From: Rhizobium sp. 007
GTDB taxonomy: Bacteria; Pseudomonadota; Alphaproteobacteria; Rhizobiales; Rhizobiaceae
NCBI RefSeq assembly: GCF_015353075.1
Contig: NZ_CP064187.1
Coordinates: forward strand, 1,364,001-1,428,000
Length of the DNA: 64,000 nt
Direction of reading: 5' to 3'
The stretch's first letter is position 1. Every line of letters starts with the position of its first letter. The notes beneath the pieces were generated by a model, which saw only the letters and a program-made list of their open reading frames with translations, was not told the DNA's origin and did no database searches. Shown here in pieces: positions 52,927 through 62,361 of this stretch. The translations under genes were made by a program, and so were the position numbers.

Positions 52927-53912
52927 TGCAGGGCCTTAGCGGAGATTGTCCTCATCGTACATAATGCAGCTATGCCGCGTTCGTCCATCGCGATCAACCG
53001 CAACCACGAGATTTGTACCACTTCGATACGGTGCATCGGTATGCCTTTCCAGTCACGCGGTGGGCTTCACCCGTATCTTGCGCCTTGCGTTCCACTCAAA
53101 CGGCGCGCTGGAAATTGCCGCGTTGAAGTGAAATATATGACGATTGCCGGCGCCCCGTTCGGCGGTTTTTTTCCGCAACTCGGCCTCTCTGCTCGGATGC
53201 CGCGCCTTATTGGGGCGCGGGGCTTTGGGATGAGCGGCTACCCAGTCCCGGTCTTTGCGGGAGGAAGGGTGTAAAGCCGGACCAGCCGAGCACGTGCGGA
53301 AACACCGGCCAAGCACTGCTGCCCGACCGCCTCCCGAATGCCAGGTCTTGCGGATTTCCCTTCGCACCCGGCGCCGGTCCCGTCTCGGCGCGACGCCTCG
53401 CGGTGCATTCGTGACGGGAAAGCGGCAGTATCGCATGGGTGCCAAGTGTGCCGATGAAATGGTGGCAGTGGCGCGCAATTCTCACGAACATCAAATCGGA
53501 CTTGGAGGAACTGGCAGCGCGCTCGAATATCGCATCCAGCTGACCTTCTTTGTTAAGGGGCCGGTTCCCGATGGCGGCGTTCTGAGTTCTCCCAATTTTC
53601 GCCAGGACGTAATGGACGAGTTCTTTGCCGAGCATTGCCCGAAGCACTGCAGCCATAACGCCCCGCCGCGCTCGGAGGTGATCGGGGTTGCAGCTCTTGC
53701 ACAATCCACGATCGTTGTTGAGATCGTTGCAGTCGCGGCGCTGCCGGATTAAGCCGAGATAATAGCGTATGCCCGCTCGAATGCTTCTAACGGCAGCCAA
53801 AATACTTTTCGCAGCGAAACGGACATTGCGCAAATCGCGCTTACAGAACCGGATTTATTGACGACTTGCCCTAGCTTTGCTGATTGGACACTAGGAGACG
53901 CGGCGGGACATC
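52927..53912. other. 986-base region with no supportable gene
   Basis: Overlapping frames exist on both strands (minus 53207-53833 and plus 53255-53752), but neither shows a recognisable domain, a good ribosome site or clear coding bias, and they cannot both be real. A short palindrome CCGCGCC / GGCGCGG occurs near 53,199-53,221. The region may be decayed sequence or hold a small RNA. Confidence 0.45.
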
Positions 53913-54815
53913 ATGAGCGAAACGCGACGCAAGCTGACCACCATCTTCTGCGCCGACGTGCAGGATTATACGCGCCTGATGGGTGCGGATGAGGAGGGCA
54001 CGCTGGCGATGCTGAAGCGGTATCGCGATGCGATGTCGCGGCTCATCGCGTTGCACGGAGGGCGGGTGATCAATACCTGGGGCGACGGATTGATCGCCGA
54101 TTTTCCGAGCGTCGTCGAGGCGGTGCGTGCGGCAGTCGACGTTCAGAACGAGCTCGCGGGCATGAACGCTACGCGGCCGGCGGACGGTCGCATGCTGTTC
54201 CGGATCGGCATCAATCTCGGGGATGTGATCGTCGAAGGCGCCGATCTCTATGGCGACGGCGTCAATATTGCCGCGCGGCTGCAGGCGTCTGCCACCGCCG
54301 GCGGGATCGTGATATCGAATACCGTCTACGACCAGGTCCGCAACAAGGTGGCCGTCGGTTTCGATTTTCTCGGGCCTTTGGTGGTGAAGAATGTCACGGA
54401 GCCCGTGCCGAGCTACGCCGTGCGCATCGGCGAAGGCATAAGGAGCGCCCCGCAGCCGGAGGCTGCAGCAAACCGACCGAAGGCTCCGGCAGTGACCAAT
54501 TGGCCGCTTGGCGCAAAGGCTCGCAAGATGTTTGGTCTGCTCGCCTTGTTGAGCGCTGTGCTGGTTGTCATTAATCTTCTCTCCTGGCGGGGCGTCTTCT
54601 GGGCGGCATGGCCGCTTCTGGCCTTTGCTGTCCTGACGGCAATGATATGGGTGCGGAACCAGAACCGCGTCGATCGAGGCATTGCCGCCCTCGGCGTCGC
54701 CGGGCTTGGCATGATCGCGATCAACCTTCTGTCGTGGCACGGGATATTCTGGGCGATATGGCCAGTTCTGGGGCTGGCCGCCGCTGCCGGCGTTCGGTGG
54801 GTGATGCGAAACTGA
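53913..54815 (+). CDS. Class III adenylate/guanylate cyclase with repeated C-terminal 2TM units
   Basis: 300 aa. The catalytic domain spans about 8-170: TTIFCADVQDYTRLMG (metal Asp15), INTWGDGLIADFPS, FRIGINLGDVIVEGADLYGD and GVNIAARLQ, all signs of a family III cyclase making cAMP (or cGMP). A linker leads to two similar membrane hairpins, each starting with INLLSW-x-G-[VI]-FWA-x-WP (near residues 212-231 and 272-291). So the catalytic domain is cytoplasmic and N-terminal, and the membrane part is C-terminal, the reverse of many bacterial cyclases. The start at 53913 is the first ATG of the conserved region. Confidence 0.88.
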   Translation: MSETRRKLTTIFCADVQDYTRLMGADEEGTLAMLKRYRDAMSRLIALHGGRVINTWGDGLIADFPSVVEAVRAAVDVQNELAGMNATRPADGRMLFRIGINLGDVIVEGADLYGDGVNIAARLQASATAGGIVISNTVYDQVRNKVAVGFDFLGPLVVKNVTEPVPSYAVRIGEGIRSAPQPEAAANRPKAPAVTNWPLGAKARKMFGLLALLSAVLVVINLLSWRGVFWAAWPLLAFAVLTAMIWVRNQNRVDRGIAALGVAGLGMIAINLLSWHGIFWAIWPVLGLAAAAGVRWVMRN

Positions 54816-54910
54816 CCCAAGAGTGCATTGGCTGTGATTACGAGGCGGCGTTGCCAGTGCTTTCGAATTGCATACCTTGCAGCGCGGCTCGATGATCGAC
54901 GAAAGCCACC

Positions 54911-55807
54911 ATGACAACGGAAAAGTTAGATCAGTTCCGGGACATCATTCTCAGCGAGTATCCGGACTTGGCGGCATCGACGTTCGAGCTCGCCCCGGTA
55001 GGCTGGGATTCGATCGCCGTTGACGTGGATGACCGGCTGATCTTCAAGTTTCCCCGCAATGAGGTCGCACAAAAGGCGCTTGTGAGGGAGGCCGCACTGC
55101 TTGCAGTCGTCCGGCCCAGGGTCTCAATGGCCGTCCCGGAGCTGCGCATTTTCGAGAGAGGCCGGCACCTGTTTTCTCTTCATGAGAAGCTGAGGGGCGA
55201 ACATCTGCTTACGGCCGAATATGACAGGCTTCCGGAGGATGCGCGCCAGTGCCTTGGCGAGGCATTGGGGCAGTTTTACACCGAGCTTCACCGGCTCGAC
55301 AAGGAGCAAATGGCGGATGCCGGCGCCGCGCCAATCGGCGCATGGCAAAGCCCTGCAACACTTCGCGTCAAAGCCGTACCGGCCCTTCCGGTCGAACTTC
55401 GTGGCGTGGCAGAGGATATCATCGCAGGATTCGAGCGGCTTCCGCCCGATCCCCACGGACAGACCTATGGCTTTTTCGACGGCCATGGATGGAACATGGC
55501 TTTCGACCGTGTGCGGGGCCGCCTCAACGGCATCTACGATTTTGCTGATTCCGGCTTTGGTCCGGTCCACCAGGAGTTCATCTATTCGAACTTCATATCG
55601 CCGGATCTCACCGAGCGGATCGCTGCGGCTTATGAAAAGGCGTCGGGCCGGACGCTCGACCGGCGCCGTATCGCGATCCTCACCGGTATTCATAGGCTGT
55701 CGGAACTGGCAGAGCTACCGGACGATTCCCGCCATACTCCGGCAATGACCCGCCATACCGTGATATGGCTCGAGACGATGTCGGACCGCGGTTTCGCTGC
55801 GAGCTAA
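54911..55807 (+). CDS. Aminoglycoside phosphotransferase (APH)-family kinase-like protein
   Basis: 298 aa with an APH/choline-kinase fold. The N-lobe has VGWDSIAVDVDDRLIFKFPR with the ATP-binding Lys. The catalytic loop is FFDGHGWNMAFD in place of the common HGDLHxxN, and the metal Asp is in IYDFADSGFG, so the fold is kept with a modified Brenner motif. The substrate is unknown; many such proteins phosphorylate small metabolites rather than antibiotics. It follows the cyclase gene by 95 bases. Confidence 0.85.
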   Translation: MTTEKLDQFRDIILSEYPDLAASTFELAPVGWDSIAVDVDDRLIFKFPRNEVAQKALVREAALLAVVRPRVSMAVPELRIFERGRHLFSLHEKLRGEHLLTAEYDRLPEDARQCLGEALGQFYTELHRLDKEQMADAGAAPIGAWQSPATLRVKAVPALPVELRGVAEDIIAGFERLPPDPHGQTYGFFDGHGWNMAFDRVRGRLNGIYDFADSGFGPVHQEFIYSNFISPDLTERIAAAYEKASGRTLDRRRIAILTGIHRLSELAELPDDSRHTPAMTRHTVIWLETMSDRGFAAS

Positions 55808-55834
55808 TGGCGAAAGAGGCGGCGGAGACGATTT

Positions 55835-56833
55835 TCAGACGACGGAACCAAAGAACCGAGCCGCGATGCTGGCGACTTCGTCGTGAATAGACCGCCGATC
55901 GATGCCGTCGGCATCCGTGAAAATGTCCGGTGCCAGTTTCCTGCCTTGAGGCGTCGGTTCCGGCACAAAAACGTAATGGTCAACTCCGCCTTTGAGAATA
56001 TCCAGCCCAGCGCCCGGCAGATGGCTGTGCAGCCAGCTGCAGCACTCCTGCGCAGGCGCGATGGTATCCGCATCACCGCCGACAATTCGAACCGGCTTTG
56101 CGATCCGCTTCAAGCTCTCGGCCGAAAAACCCAACACCGAGCGGCCAGGCGCAAGGACGAGGGCAGCATCAAATCGAGGGTCGCTATAGTCCTTTGATCT
56201 GCGGCTCCACGACGCGCGAAAAACGGCGCTGCGCTCCAGCAGGGGAGATATGTGGTCCGCCAGGTCGGGAAACTCCCGCGGTCCACGGTGCGGGCTCTTG
56301 ATCGGGTTTGCAGATTCAAACTGGGAATAGGCCACGCGTGCGCCCATGAGCAACATAGCCGTGTAGGCACCGGCGGAAAAACCAGCGACGCAGGAGTGAG
56401 CGCTGATCATTCCGCCCAGTTGCCTTCGCCAGCTGCGATCGTCGAGCATTGCACTTATGTCGCTTGCCCGTTCCCAGAGGCAGAGGAAGCCTTCCGGTCT
56501 ATGGGGTTCGGCACCGGTGTGGCCGTGATGATTGACGGCAAGGGCGACGAAGCCCCGCTGCGCCAGGCGATGGGCCAGCCATTCGAGACCGGCGGCAACT
56601 CCACCGGTGCCATGAGAGAGCAGCACGAGGGGATGGGGCCTCGCTGCCGGTTTAAGAGCCGCGTCACGCGCAACAGGCTTCAAACAAAACCAAGATGCGT
56701 CAGATACGGGCGTCTCGACTGCGCCGTCATCCGCAGGATACCAGGCCGCCCAGGAAAGAGGCCGGGGGCCGCTACCCTCCCAATTCGTCCTGTTCGCATC
56801 AAGGCAGAGGCCTTTTGCAAAGCCCACCGGCAT
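55835..56833 (-). CDS. Alpha/beta hydrolase (predicted dienelactone hydrolase family)
   Basis: 332 aa. The oxyanion stretch HPLVLLSHGTGGVAAGLEWL, the nucleophile elbow GFSAGAY (Ser in G-x-S-x-G) and a late GGVDHYVFVP with the likely catalytic His define an alpha/beta hydrolase, matching the predicted dienelactone hydrolase group. No clear signal peptide, so cytoplasmic. It is convergent with the APH-family gene, 27 bases away. The substrate cannot be inferred. Confidence 0.82.
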   Translation of the reverse strand: MPVGFAKGLCLDANRTNWEGSGPRPLSWAAWYPADDGAVETPVSDASWFCLKPVARDAALKPAARPHPLVLLSHGTGGVAAGLEWLAHRLAQRGFVALAVNHHGHTGAEPHRPEGFLCLWERASDISAMLDDRSWRRQLGGMISAHSCVAGFSAGAYTAMLLMGARVAYSQFESANPIKSPHRGPREFPDLADHISPLLERSAVFRASWSRRSKDYSDPRFDAALVLAPGRSVLGFSAESLKRIAKPVRIVGGDADTIAPAQECCSWLHSHLPGAGLDILKGGVDHYVFVPEPTPQGRKLAPDIFTDADGIDRRSIHDEVASIAARFFGSVV

Positions 56834-56921
56834 CTCATTGCTCCAATTCGCCAGCTATCCCGTCGCGTCCTACTTTCGCAAGAAGATGGATCAAAGGCCA
56901 TCCAGCCAGGCGAGGCGCTGC

Positions 56922-58166
56922 TTAGCTTCGTTTCGAAAACAGCGATGCGAGACTTGGACGTGGAGAGGGCGGGTTTTTCAGGCGCGGCACGACCACGAGG
57001 CGTTTGACTTCGCCGCGCTTGAAGGCGGCAAGGAAGCGGCGGTAGTCCTTGAACGAAACGCATCCGTTGGAATCGCCACGCTTGCCGAGCATGTAGGTGT
57101 GGGCGAGCAGGCCGACGCGACCGTGGATCTTCTGCGGGCCGCCGACGGGATGGAGGCGGATCGCCTCGACGCCATGGAACAGCGCTTCGCGCATGGCGAG
57201 ATCATAGGTGTGCGGCGGGGTGGGGCCGCGCATTTTCTTGTCGGCGTAGCGCGGCTTGTCGCGCATGGCGCCGAGGCCGGAATGGGCTTCGAGCTTGTCG
57301 CCGTTCGGCAGATAGACGATGCTGGCCTCGATATCGTAGATCGCCACCCCATTGCGGGCGCTCGGCATCAAGGTCGGCTTGGCGAATGCCGGCATCTCCT
57401 CGTCGTCATCTTCCGTTCGCGCATAGGCAAGAGCCGGTCCAGCTTCGGGCGCGTCGATCTTCGGCTTGCCGGGGCGTGCCATCGGCAGCGGAATATCGGT
57501 GCCAGGGCCCAGAACGAGGCCGAAAGGCTCGTCGGACGTTGCCGTTTCGGCGGAGGCGGTTTCGACAGGAGCGACGGCGGGTATCGGCTGGGCGGAAGGA
57601 AGCGTCGCCGCAAGCGCGAGGCTTGACGCCGGTTCAACCGGCTTGGCGGAGACGGTCCGGATCGAATAATCAGGTGCCGGAAGGGCCGCAGGCGCGGTGA
57701 CCGCCGGAACAGGTGCGGCGCTTGCAAGCACCTGCGCCTGCTGCTTCAGCGCTGCGGCCATCGCCGCGCTGTTGTTGCGCATGGCAAGCAGCGACAGGCC
57801 GCGGCGCTGCAAGAGGGCGACCATATCCTTGGAGGATTTCGGCGAGGGTTCGGCAACCATGCGGTCCGAAACCGTCGTCTTGCCCGGAAGGCGCGAGAAC
57901 TTGCTGACGCGGATCAGCGGATGCGCAGGCGTGGCAACGTGCGGAGCCGGCTTTCGGGCGATCGCGACATCGGCGATCGTCGCAGCTGCGGGTTGCGGCA
58001 TGGCGGAGGTGTGCATGGCCGCGATAGAGGCAATCGTCCAGGCGGACAGAGTGACCGCGATGCCAATTGCAGCAGTTCCGGATATGAGCCGGAGGGGTCT
58101 GGCTGAGCGAAAAAAAGCCCAGCCGAAAGGGTTGACGCTTTCATGCGCCTCAACAGCAAACGCCAT
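56922..58166 (-). CDS. DUF2778 (Tlde1-like) cell-wall protein
   Basis: 414 aa with one N-terminal membrane helix (about 28-50, LISGTAAIGIAVTLSAWTIA). A long Ala/Pro-rich linker follows, then a C-terminal DUF2778 domain from about residue 275. That domain has YDIEASIVYLPNGDKLEAHS, THTYDLAMREALFHG-like and a final GRVGLLAHTYMLGKRGDSNG followed by CVSF. The conserved His and the S-x-G-C motif are those of L,D-transpeptidase-like DUF2778 proteins, which include the type VI effector Tlde1. The anchored form here is more likely a housekeeping peptidoglycan enzyme. No immunity-like gene is next to it. Confidence 0.8.
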   Translation of the reverse strand: MAFAVEAHESVNPFGWAFFRSARPLRLISGTAAIGIAVTLSAWTIASIAAMHTSAMPQPAAATIADVAIARKPAPHVATPAHPLIRVSKFSRLPGKTTVSDRMVAEPSPKSSKDMVALLQRRGLSLLAMRNNSAAMAAALKQQAQVLASAAPVPAVTAPAALPAPDYSIRTVSAKPVEPASSLALAATLPSAQPIPAVAPVETASAETATSDEPFGLVLGPGTDIPLPMARPGKPKIDAPEAGPALAYARTEDDDEEMPAFAKPTLMPSARNGVAIYDIEASIVYLPNGDKLEAHSGLGAMRDKPRYADKKMRGPTPPHTYDLAMREALFHGVEAIRLHPVGGPQKIHGRVGLLAHTYMLGKRGDSNGCVSFKDYRRFLAAFKRGEVKRLVVVPRLKNPPSPRPSLASLFSKRS

Positions 58167-58447
58167 ACTACTCGGTTTCCCAACGCGTCACATTACCGGC
58201 GGCTTACGCGGAACGCCCCCGCCGGAGCCGGTAATGAAGCAAGAGGGCCAAAATGAGGCCCCGATGCGACTTGCCGACTACCGAGAAGCATGACGCACTA
58301 TGGTAACTAATTCCTTTACGGGATTATCTGGCTGGCCGAAATGGCCCGGTTTGCCGGTTTTCGCGATGCGGGAACAAAGGAGCTGGCGCCGTCGCCGGCG
58401 AGCCTCATCGCCCTTCAATGAACGCGTTTGCCTTGCGAGGCGTGCCG

Positions 58448-60283
58448 TTATGTCCGCTCCATGACGTAGCTGCCCGGTGCTTCCTCGATGGCGTTGAGCG
58501 CCGTGCCGCCGGGTTTGCGCGCGGGCACGCGTTTAGCGTCCTTGGCTTCGATCCAGGCGTGCCAGTGCGGCCACCAGGAGCCGGGGTTTTCCTCGGCTTT
58601 GGCAAGCCAGGTATCGTAATCGCCCCTGGTCGGGCCGCCGGTCCAGAACTGGTATTTCTTCTTGTCGGGCGGGTTGACGACGCCGGCGATATGGCCGGAG
58701 CCGGCCAGCACGAAATCGACTTTTCCGCCGAAGAACCGGCTGCCGAGGAAGACGGAATTCGCAGGAGCGATATGGTCTTCGCGCGTCGCCAGATTGTAGA
58801 CCGGGATCTTCACGTCCTTCAGCGATACGGTCTTGCCGCCAAGCATCATTTCGCCGGCGGTGAGCGCGTTCCTGAGATAGCAGTTGCGCAGGTAGAAGGC
58901 GTGGTTGGCGGCCGCCATGCGGGTGGAATCGGCATTCCAGAAGAGGAGGTCGAAGGGCATCGGCATTTCGCCCTTCAGGTAGTTGTTGACGAAATAGGGC
59001 CAGATCAGCTCGGAGGCACGCAGCATGTTGAAGGCGGTTGCCATCTTCGAGCCGTCGAGATAGCCGGTCGCCTGCATATGCGCCTCGAGTGCTTCCAGCT
59101 GCTCCTCGTCGACGAAGACCTTGAGGTCGCCCGCATGGGTGAAGTCGACCTGGGTGGTGAACAGCGTCGCCGTCTTGATGCGCTTGTTTTTCTCCTTGGC
59201 GTGCAGCGCCAGTGTTGCCGCAAGCAGCGTGCCGCCGACGCAATAACCGACGCTATTCACATCCTTTTCATCGGTGGCCTTCTCGATCGTTTCCAGCGCG
59301 AAATCGATGCCCTCGCGGGCATAGGCCGTCCAATCCTTCCCGGCATGGCGGGCATCAGGGTTCACCCATGAGATGACGAAGACGGTATGGCCCTGGTCGA
59401 CGCACCATTTAATGAAGGATTTCTGCGGGTTGAGGTCGAGAATATAGAATTTGTTGATCCACGGCGGGCAGATGAGGAGAGGGCGTTTCAGCACCGTATC
59501 CGTGGACGACTCGTACTGGATGATCTGGCAGATGTCGTTCTGCGCGATCACCTTGCCGGGGGTCAGCGCCATGTCCCGGCCGACGGCGAATTTGGTCATG
59601 TCGGTTTGGCGCAGTTTCAGGTCGCCGCGGCCGGCCGCGATGTCCTCTGCCAGCATCTTCATGCCGCGCACCAGGTTTTCGCCGCTGGTCGCGATCGTTT
59701 CGCGGTAGAGCTGCGGGTTGGTGGCGACAAAATTGCTCGGCGAAAGGGCAGCGGTGATCTGCTTCACGTAGAAGCTCGCCTTATGCCTCGTATGCTCGTC
59801 GAGCCCCTCGGTCTGGGCGACGATTTTCTCTGCCCAGTCGGCGGTGATGAAATAGACCTGACGCAGGAAATCGAAGAAGGGGTTCTTCTGCCAGTCGGCG
59901 TCGGAAAAGCGCTTGTCCTTGCGCTCCGGCTCGGGTTCGCCAGCCTCGCCCTGCAACCGTTGCATCGAGCGCATCCAGACGCCGAAATAGCTGCTCATCA
60001 GCTGTGTTTGCGCCTCGAAAGTCCGGCGCGGATCGGACATCCAGTATTCGGTGACCTTGGAGAGCGTCTTGACCATGTCGGTCATCGGCGCGGCGAGCCG
60101 GTCGTTGATTTCCCCGCTCTTGCGCGGCGCAAGCCAGACGGACGCCGCCTTGCCGAGGTTTTCCAGGGCGCGGGCAATGTTCACCGCCATCGCCTCCGGA
60201 TCCTTCAACACGTAAGGATCGAGATTCGGTTCGAAACCCGGGGTTTTCGTCTTCCCGCCATTTTCCTTCTTGCTGTCGGTCAC
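58448..60283 (-). CDS. phaC: Poly(3-hydroxyalkanoate) synthase, class I
   Basis: 611 aa from the GTG at 60283, with GGAGGAG four bases upstream; the frame runs 11 codons further. It polymerises hydroxyacyl-CoA into storage granules. The catalytic triad is visible: Cys348 in the lipase-box-like GYCVGGT, Asp in LATREDHIAP and His in AGSGHIAGV. The PhaC N-terminal region (KNPFFDFLRQVYFITADWAE) and PWINKFYILDL are typical of class I enzymes. The 281 bases between it and the DUF2778 gene hold no gene. It is divergent from the lipoprotein gene at 60438. Confidence 0.95.
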   Translation of the reverse strand: MTDSKKENGGKTKTPGFEPNLDPYVLKDPEAMAVNIARALENLGKAASVWLAPRKSGEINDRLAAPMTDMVKTLSKVTEYWMSDPRRTFEAQTQLMSSYFGVWMRSMQRLQGEAGEPEPERKDKRFSDADWQKNPFFDFLRQVYFITADWAEKIVAQTEGLDEHTRHKASFYVKQITAALSPSNFVATNPQLYRETIATSGENLVRGMKMLAEDIAAGRGDLKLRQTDMTKFAVGRDMALTPGKVIAQNDICQIIQYESSTDTVLKRPLLICPPWINKFYILDLNPQKSFIKWCVDQGHTVFVISWVNPDARHAGKDWTAYAREGIDFALETIEKATDEKDVNSVGYCVGGTLLAATLALHAKEKNKRIKTATLFTTQVDFTHAGDLKVFVDEEQLEALEAHMQATGYLDGSKMATAFNMLRASELIWPYFVNNYLKGEMPMPFDLLFWNADSTRMAAANHAFYLRNCYLRNALTAGEMMLGGKTVSLKDVKIPVYNLATREDHIAPANSVFLGSRFFGGKVDFVLAGSGHIAGVVNPPDKKKYQFWTGGPTRGDYDTWLAKAEENPGSWWPHWHAWIEAKDAKRVPARKPGGTALNAIEEAPGSYVMERT

Positions 60284-60437
60284 GCGTCTCCTCCGGAGGC
60301 AGCAATCCTCTTGCAAATCGAGTTGTACATCGTCCCGGATCGAGAAAACAAGTTCAACGCAAGCGCACTCGTGCTATTGCTTTGTTGCTGCGACAAATTT
60401 AACAGTCGCTGAGGCTTCAGGATTTGGAAGATCTGGC

Positions 60438-60854
60438 ATGACGACGAACGGCATCTTAGGCATCGCACTCGCAACCCGCATGGCACTCGCTGCCGCGGCC
60501 GCAGCGATGACGCTTGCTGGATGCGCATACACGCCGGAGCAGAAGGCGGCCGCCGCGGCGCGCCGCGCGCCTCCGACGGCCGTCGTCATGACGCCGACCA
60601 AGGGCGAGGAGCCGGCCCAAAGCGGCCTTGCCCATTATCCGGACGGCTATCCGAGCTTCGGCGCGCCGCTGACGGCAGCAAACGCCCAGATGAGCAACGA
60701 GGAAGCCGCAAGCTTGGGGCAGAAGCTTTCGGGACTCCGCGTCCAGCGCAAGGCAGGCACGATTTCGGAAGCCGAATATCAGCGGCGGGTGGCCGAATAT
60801 CGCAAGCTTGCCGCCGAGCACGGCACAGACGCGCTCTCTGCAATCGGCAATTAA
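60438..60854 (+). CDS. Small lipoprotein with SHOCT-like C-terminus
   Basis: 138 aa from the ATG at 60438; the frame extends upstream without a ribosome site. A lipoprotein signal with lipobox TLAGC is followed by an Ala/Pro-rich linker. A short C-terminal helical hairpin (SGLRVQRKAGTISEAEYQRR) resembles SHOCT domains. I cannot give a function. It is divergent from phaC, 154 bases away. Between its stop and the aminotransferase start (222 bases) no gene is evident. Confidence 0.75.
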   Translation: MTTNGILGIALATRMALAAAAAAMTLAGCAYTPEQKAAAAARRAPPTAVVMTPTKGEEPAQSGLAHYPDGYPSFGAPLTAANAQMSNEEAASLGQKLSGLRVQRKAGTISEAEYQRRVAEYRKLAAEHGTDALSAIGN

Positions 60855-61076
60855 GCCTTGCCTTTCAGGCGATTTGGACGCAAAGCCTTCCGCAGCTGGC
60901 GGGAGACGCAATTTTCCCGATAATACGCGTCTGTCGCGGCCTTTCGTCAAAGATTCGCCGCGGGACGAAAGTCTGATGAATACGGCGTTTGCGATTGTGA
61001 AGTTCGTGTCGCAGGCAGCCGGGAACAAACGAGCTTCGAGCGCGGTCATGGTGGCCGCATTTCCATGGGGAAAGAG

Positions 61077-62294
61077 ATGGAAGAATTTCACAAAGTCCGG
61101 CGTTTGCCGCCTTACGTTTTCGAACAGGTCAACCGTTTGAAAGCGAGCGCGCGAGCGGGCGGCGCCGATATCATCGATCTCGGCATGGGAAATCCGGATC
61201 TCCCCACTCCAAAGGCGATCGTCGACAAACTGTGCGAGGTCGTCCAGGATCCGCGCACGCACCGCTATTCCTCCTCCAAGGGCATTCCCGGCCTTCGCCG
61301 GGCACAGGCCGCCTACTACGCCCGCCGTTTCGGCGTGAAGCTCAATCCGGATACGCAGGTCGTCGCGACCCTCGGCTCGAAGGAAGGCTTCGCCAACATG
61401 GCGCAGGCGATCACCGCGCCGGGCGACGTCATTCTCTGCCCGAACCCGACCTATCCAATCCATGCCTTCGGCTTCTTGATGGCGGGCGGTGTGATCCGTT
61501 CGATCCCGGTCGAGCCGGACGAGAACTTCTTCCAGCCGTTGGAGCGGGCCGTGCGCCACTCGATCCCGAAGCCCTTAGCGCTGGTCCTCAACTATCCGTC
61601 CAACCCGACGGCCCTTGTCGCGACGCTGGATTTCTACAAGGATGTCGTTGCCTTCGCGAAGAAGCACGACCTCATCGTGCTGTCGGACCTCGCCTATTCG
61701 GAAATCTACTTCGATGGCGAGCCGCCGCCGTCCGTCCTGCAGGTTTCTGGCGCCATGGATGTCACCGTCGAGTTCACCTCGATGTCGAAGACCTTCTCGA
61801 TGCCCGGCTGGCGCATGGGTTTTGCGGTTGGCAACGAGCGGCTGATCGCGGCCCTGACGCGCGTCAAGTCCTACCTCGACTATGGCGCCTTCACGCCGAT
61901 CCAGGTAGCGGCGACGCATGCGCTGAATGGCGACGGTTCCGACATCGCGGAAGTCCGCAACGTCTACAAGCGCCGCCGCGACGTGATGGTCGAGAGCTTC
62001 GGCAAGGCCGGTTTCGACGTGCCGCCGCCGGCAGCCACGATGTTTGCCTGGGCCAAGATCCCGGAAAAGTTCCGTCATCTCGGTTCGCTGGAATTCTCCA
62101 AGCTGCTCGTCGAAAAGGCCGATGTCGCGGTCGCACCGGGCGTCGGCTTCGGCGAGCAGGGCGATGATTACGTGCGTCTGGCGCTCGTGGAGAACGAGCA
62201 TCGCATCCGCCAGGCCGCCCGCAACATCAAGAAGTTCCTGTCGACGGCCGACGAGACGATGCACAACGTCATCTCGCTCAACGCGCACCGCTGA
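61077..62294 (+). CDS. Pyridoxal-phosphate aminotransferase (AlaC/Asp aminotransferase type)
   Basis: 405 aa from the ATG at 61077 (MEEFHKVRRLPPYVFEQVN), with GGGG six bases upstream; an ATG at 61065 is also in frame. Class I fold with DLGMGNPDLPTPKAIVDKL, CPNPTYPIHAFG, NYPSNPTALV, SDLAYSEIYFDG and the PLP-binding Lys in SMSKTFSMPGWRMGFAVGN. It is close to AlaC/YfdZ-type enzymes making alanine or working in amino-acid synthesis. It lies directly upstream of hom, a conserved pairing in Rhizobiales. Confidence 0.9.
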   Translation: MEEFHKVRRLPPYVFEQVNRLKASARAGGADIIDLGMGNPDLPTPKAIVDKLCEVVQDPRTHRYSSSKGIPGLRRAQAAYYARRFGVKLNPDTQVVATLGSKEGFANMAQAITAPGDVILCPNPTYPIHAFGFLMAGGVIRSIPVEPDENFFQPLERAVRHSIPKPLALVLNYPSNPTALVATLDFYKDVVAFAKKHDLIVLSDLAYSEIYFDGEPPPSVLQVSGAMDVTVEFTSMSKTFSMPGWRMGFAVGNERLIAALTRVKSYLDYGAFTPIQVAATHALNGDGSDIAEVRNVYKRRRDVMVESFGKAGFDVPPPAATMFAWAKIPEKFRHLGSLEFSKLLVEKADVAVAPGVGFGEQGDDYVRLALVENEHRIRQAARNIKKFLSTADETMHNVISLNAHR

Positions 62295-62311
62295 TATCTT
62301 CACATTTCAAC

Positions 62312-62335
62312 GGCAGCCGCTTTTTGGCGGCTGCC
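62312..62335 (+). terminator. Hairpin between the aminotransferase and hom
   Basis: A perfect 9-bp stem GGCAGCCGC / GCGGCTGCC around a 6-base loop, 18 bases after the aminotransferase stop and 27 before hom. There is no strong T run after it, so it may attenuate or stabilise rather than fully terminate. Confidence 0.55.
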
Positions 62336-62361
62336 TCTCATAAAACACGCAGGATCGTTCC

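Noticed and set aside
53207..53833. 208-aa minus-strand frame upstream of map
   Set aside because: Overlaps an equally plausible plus-strand frame, and no family or ribosome site supports either.
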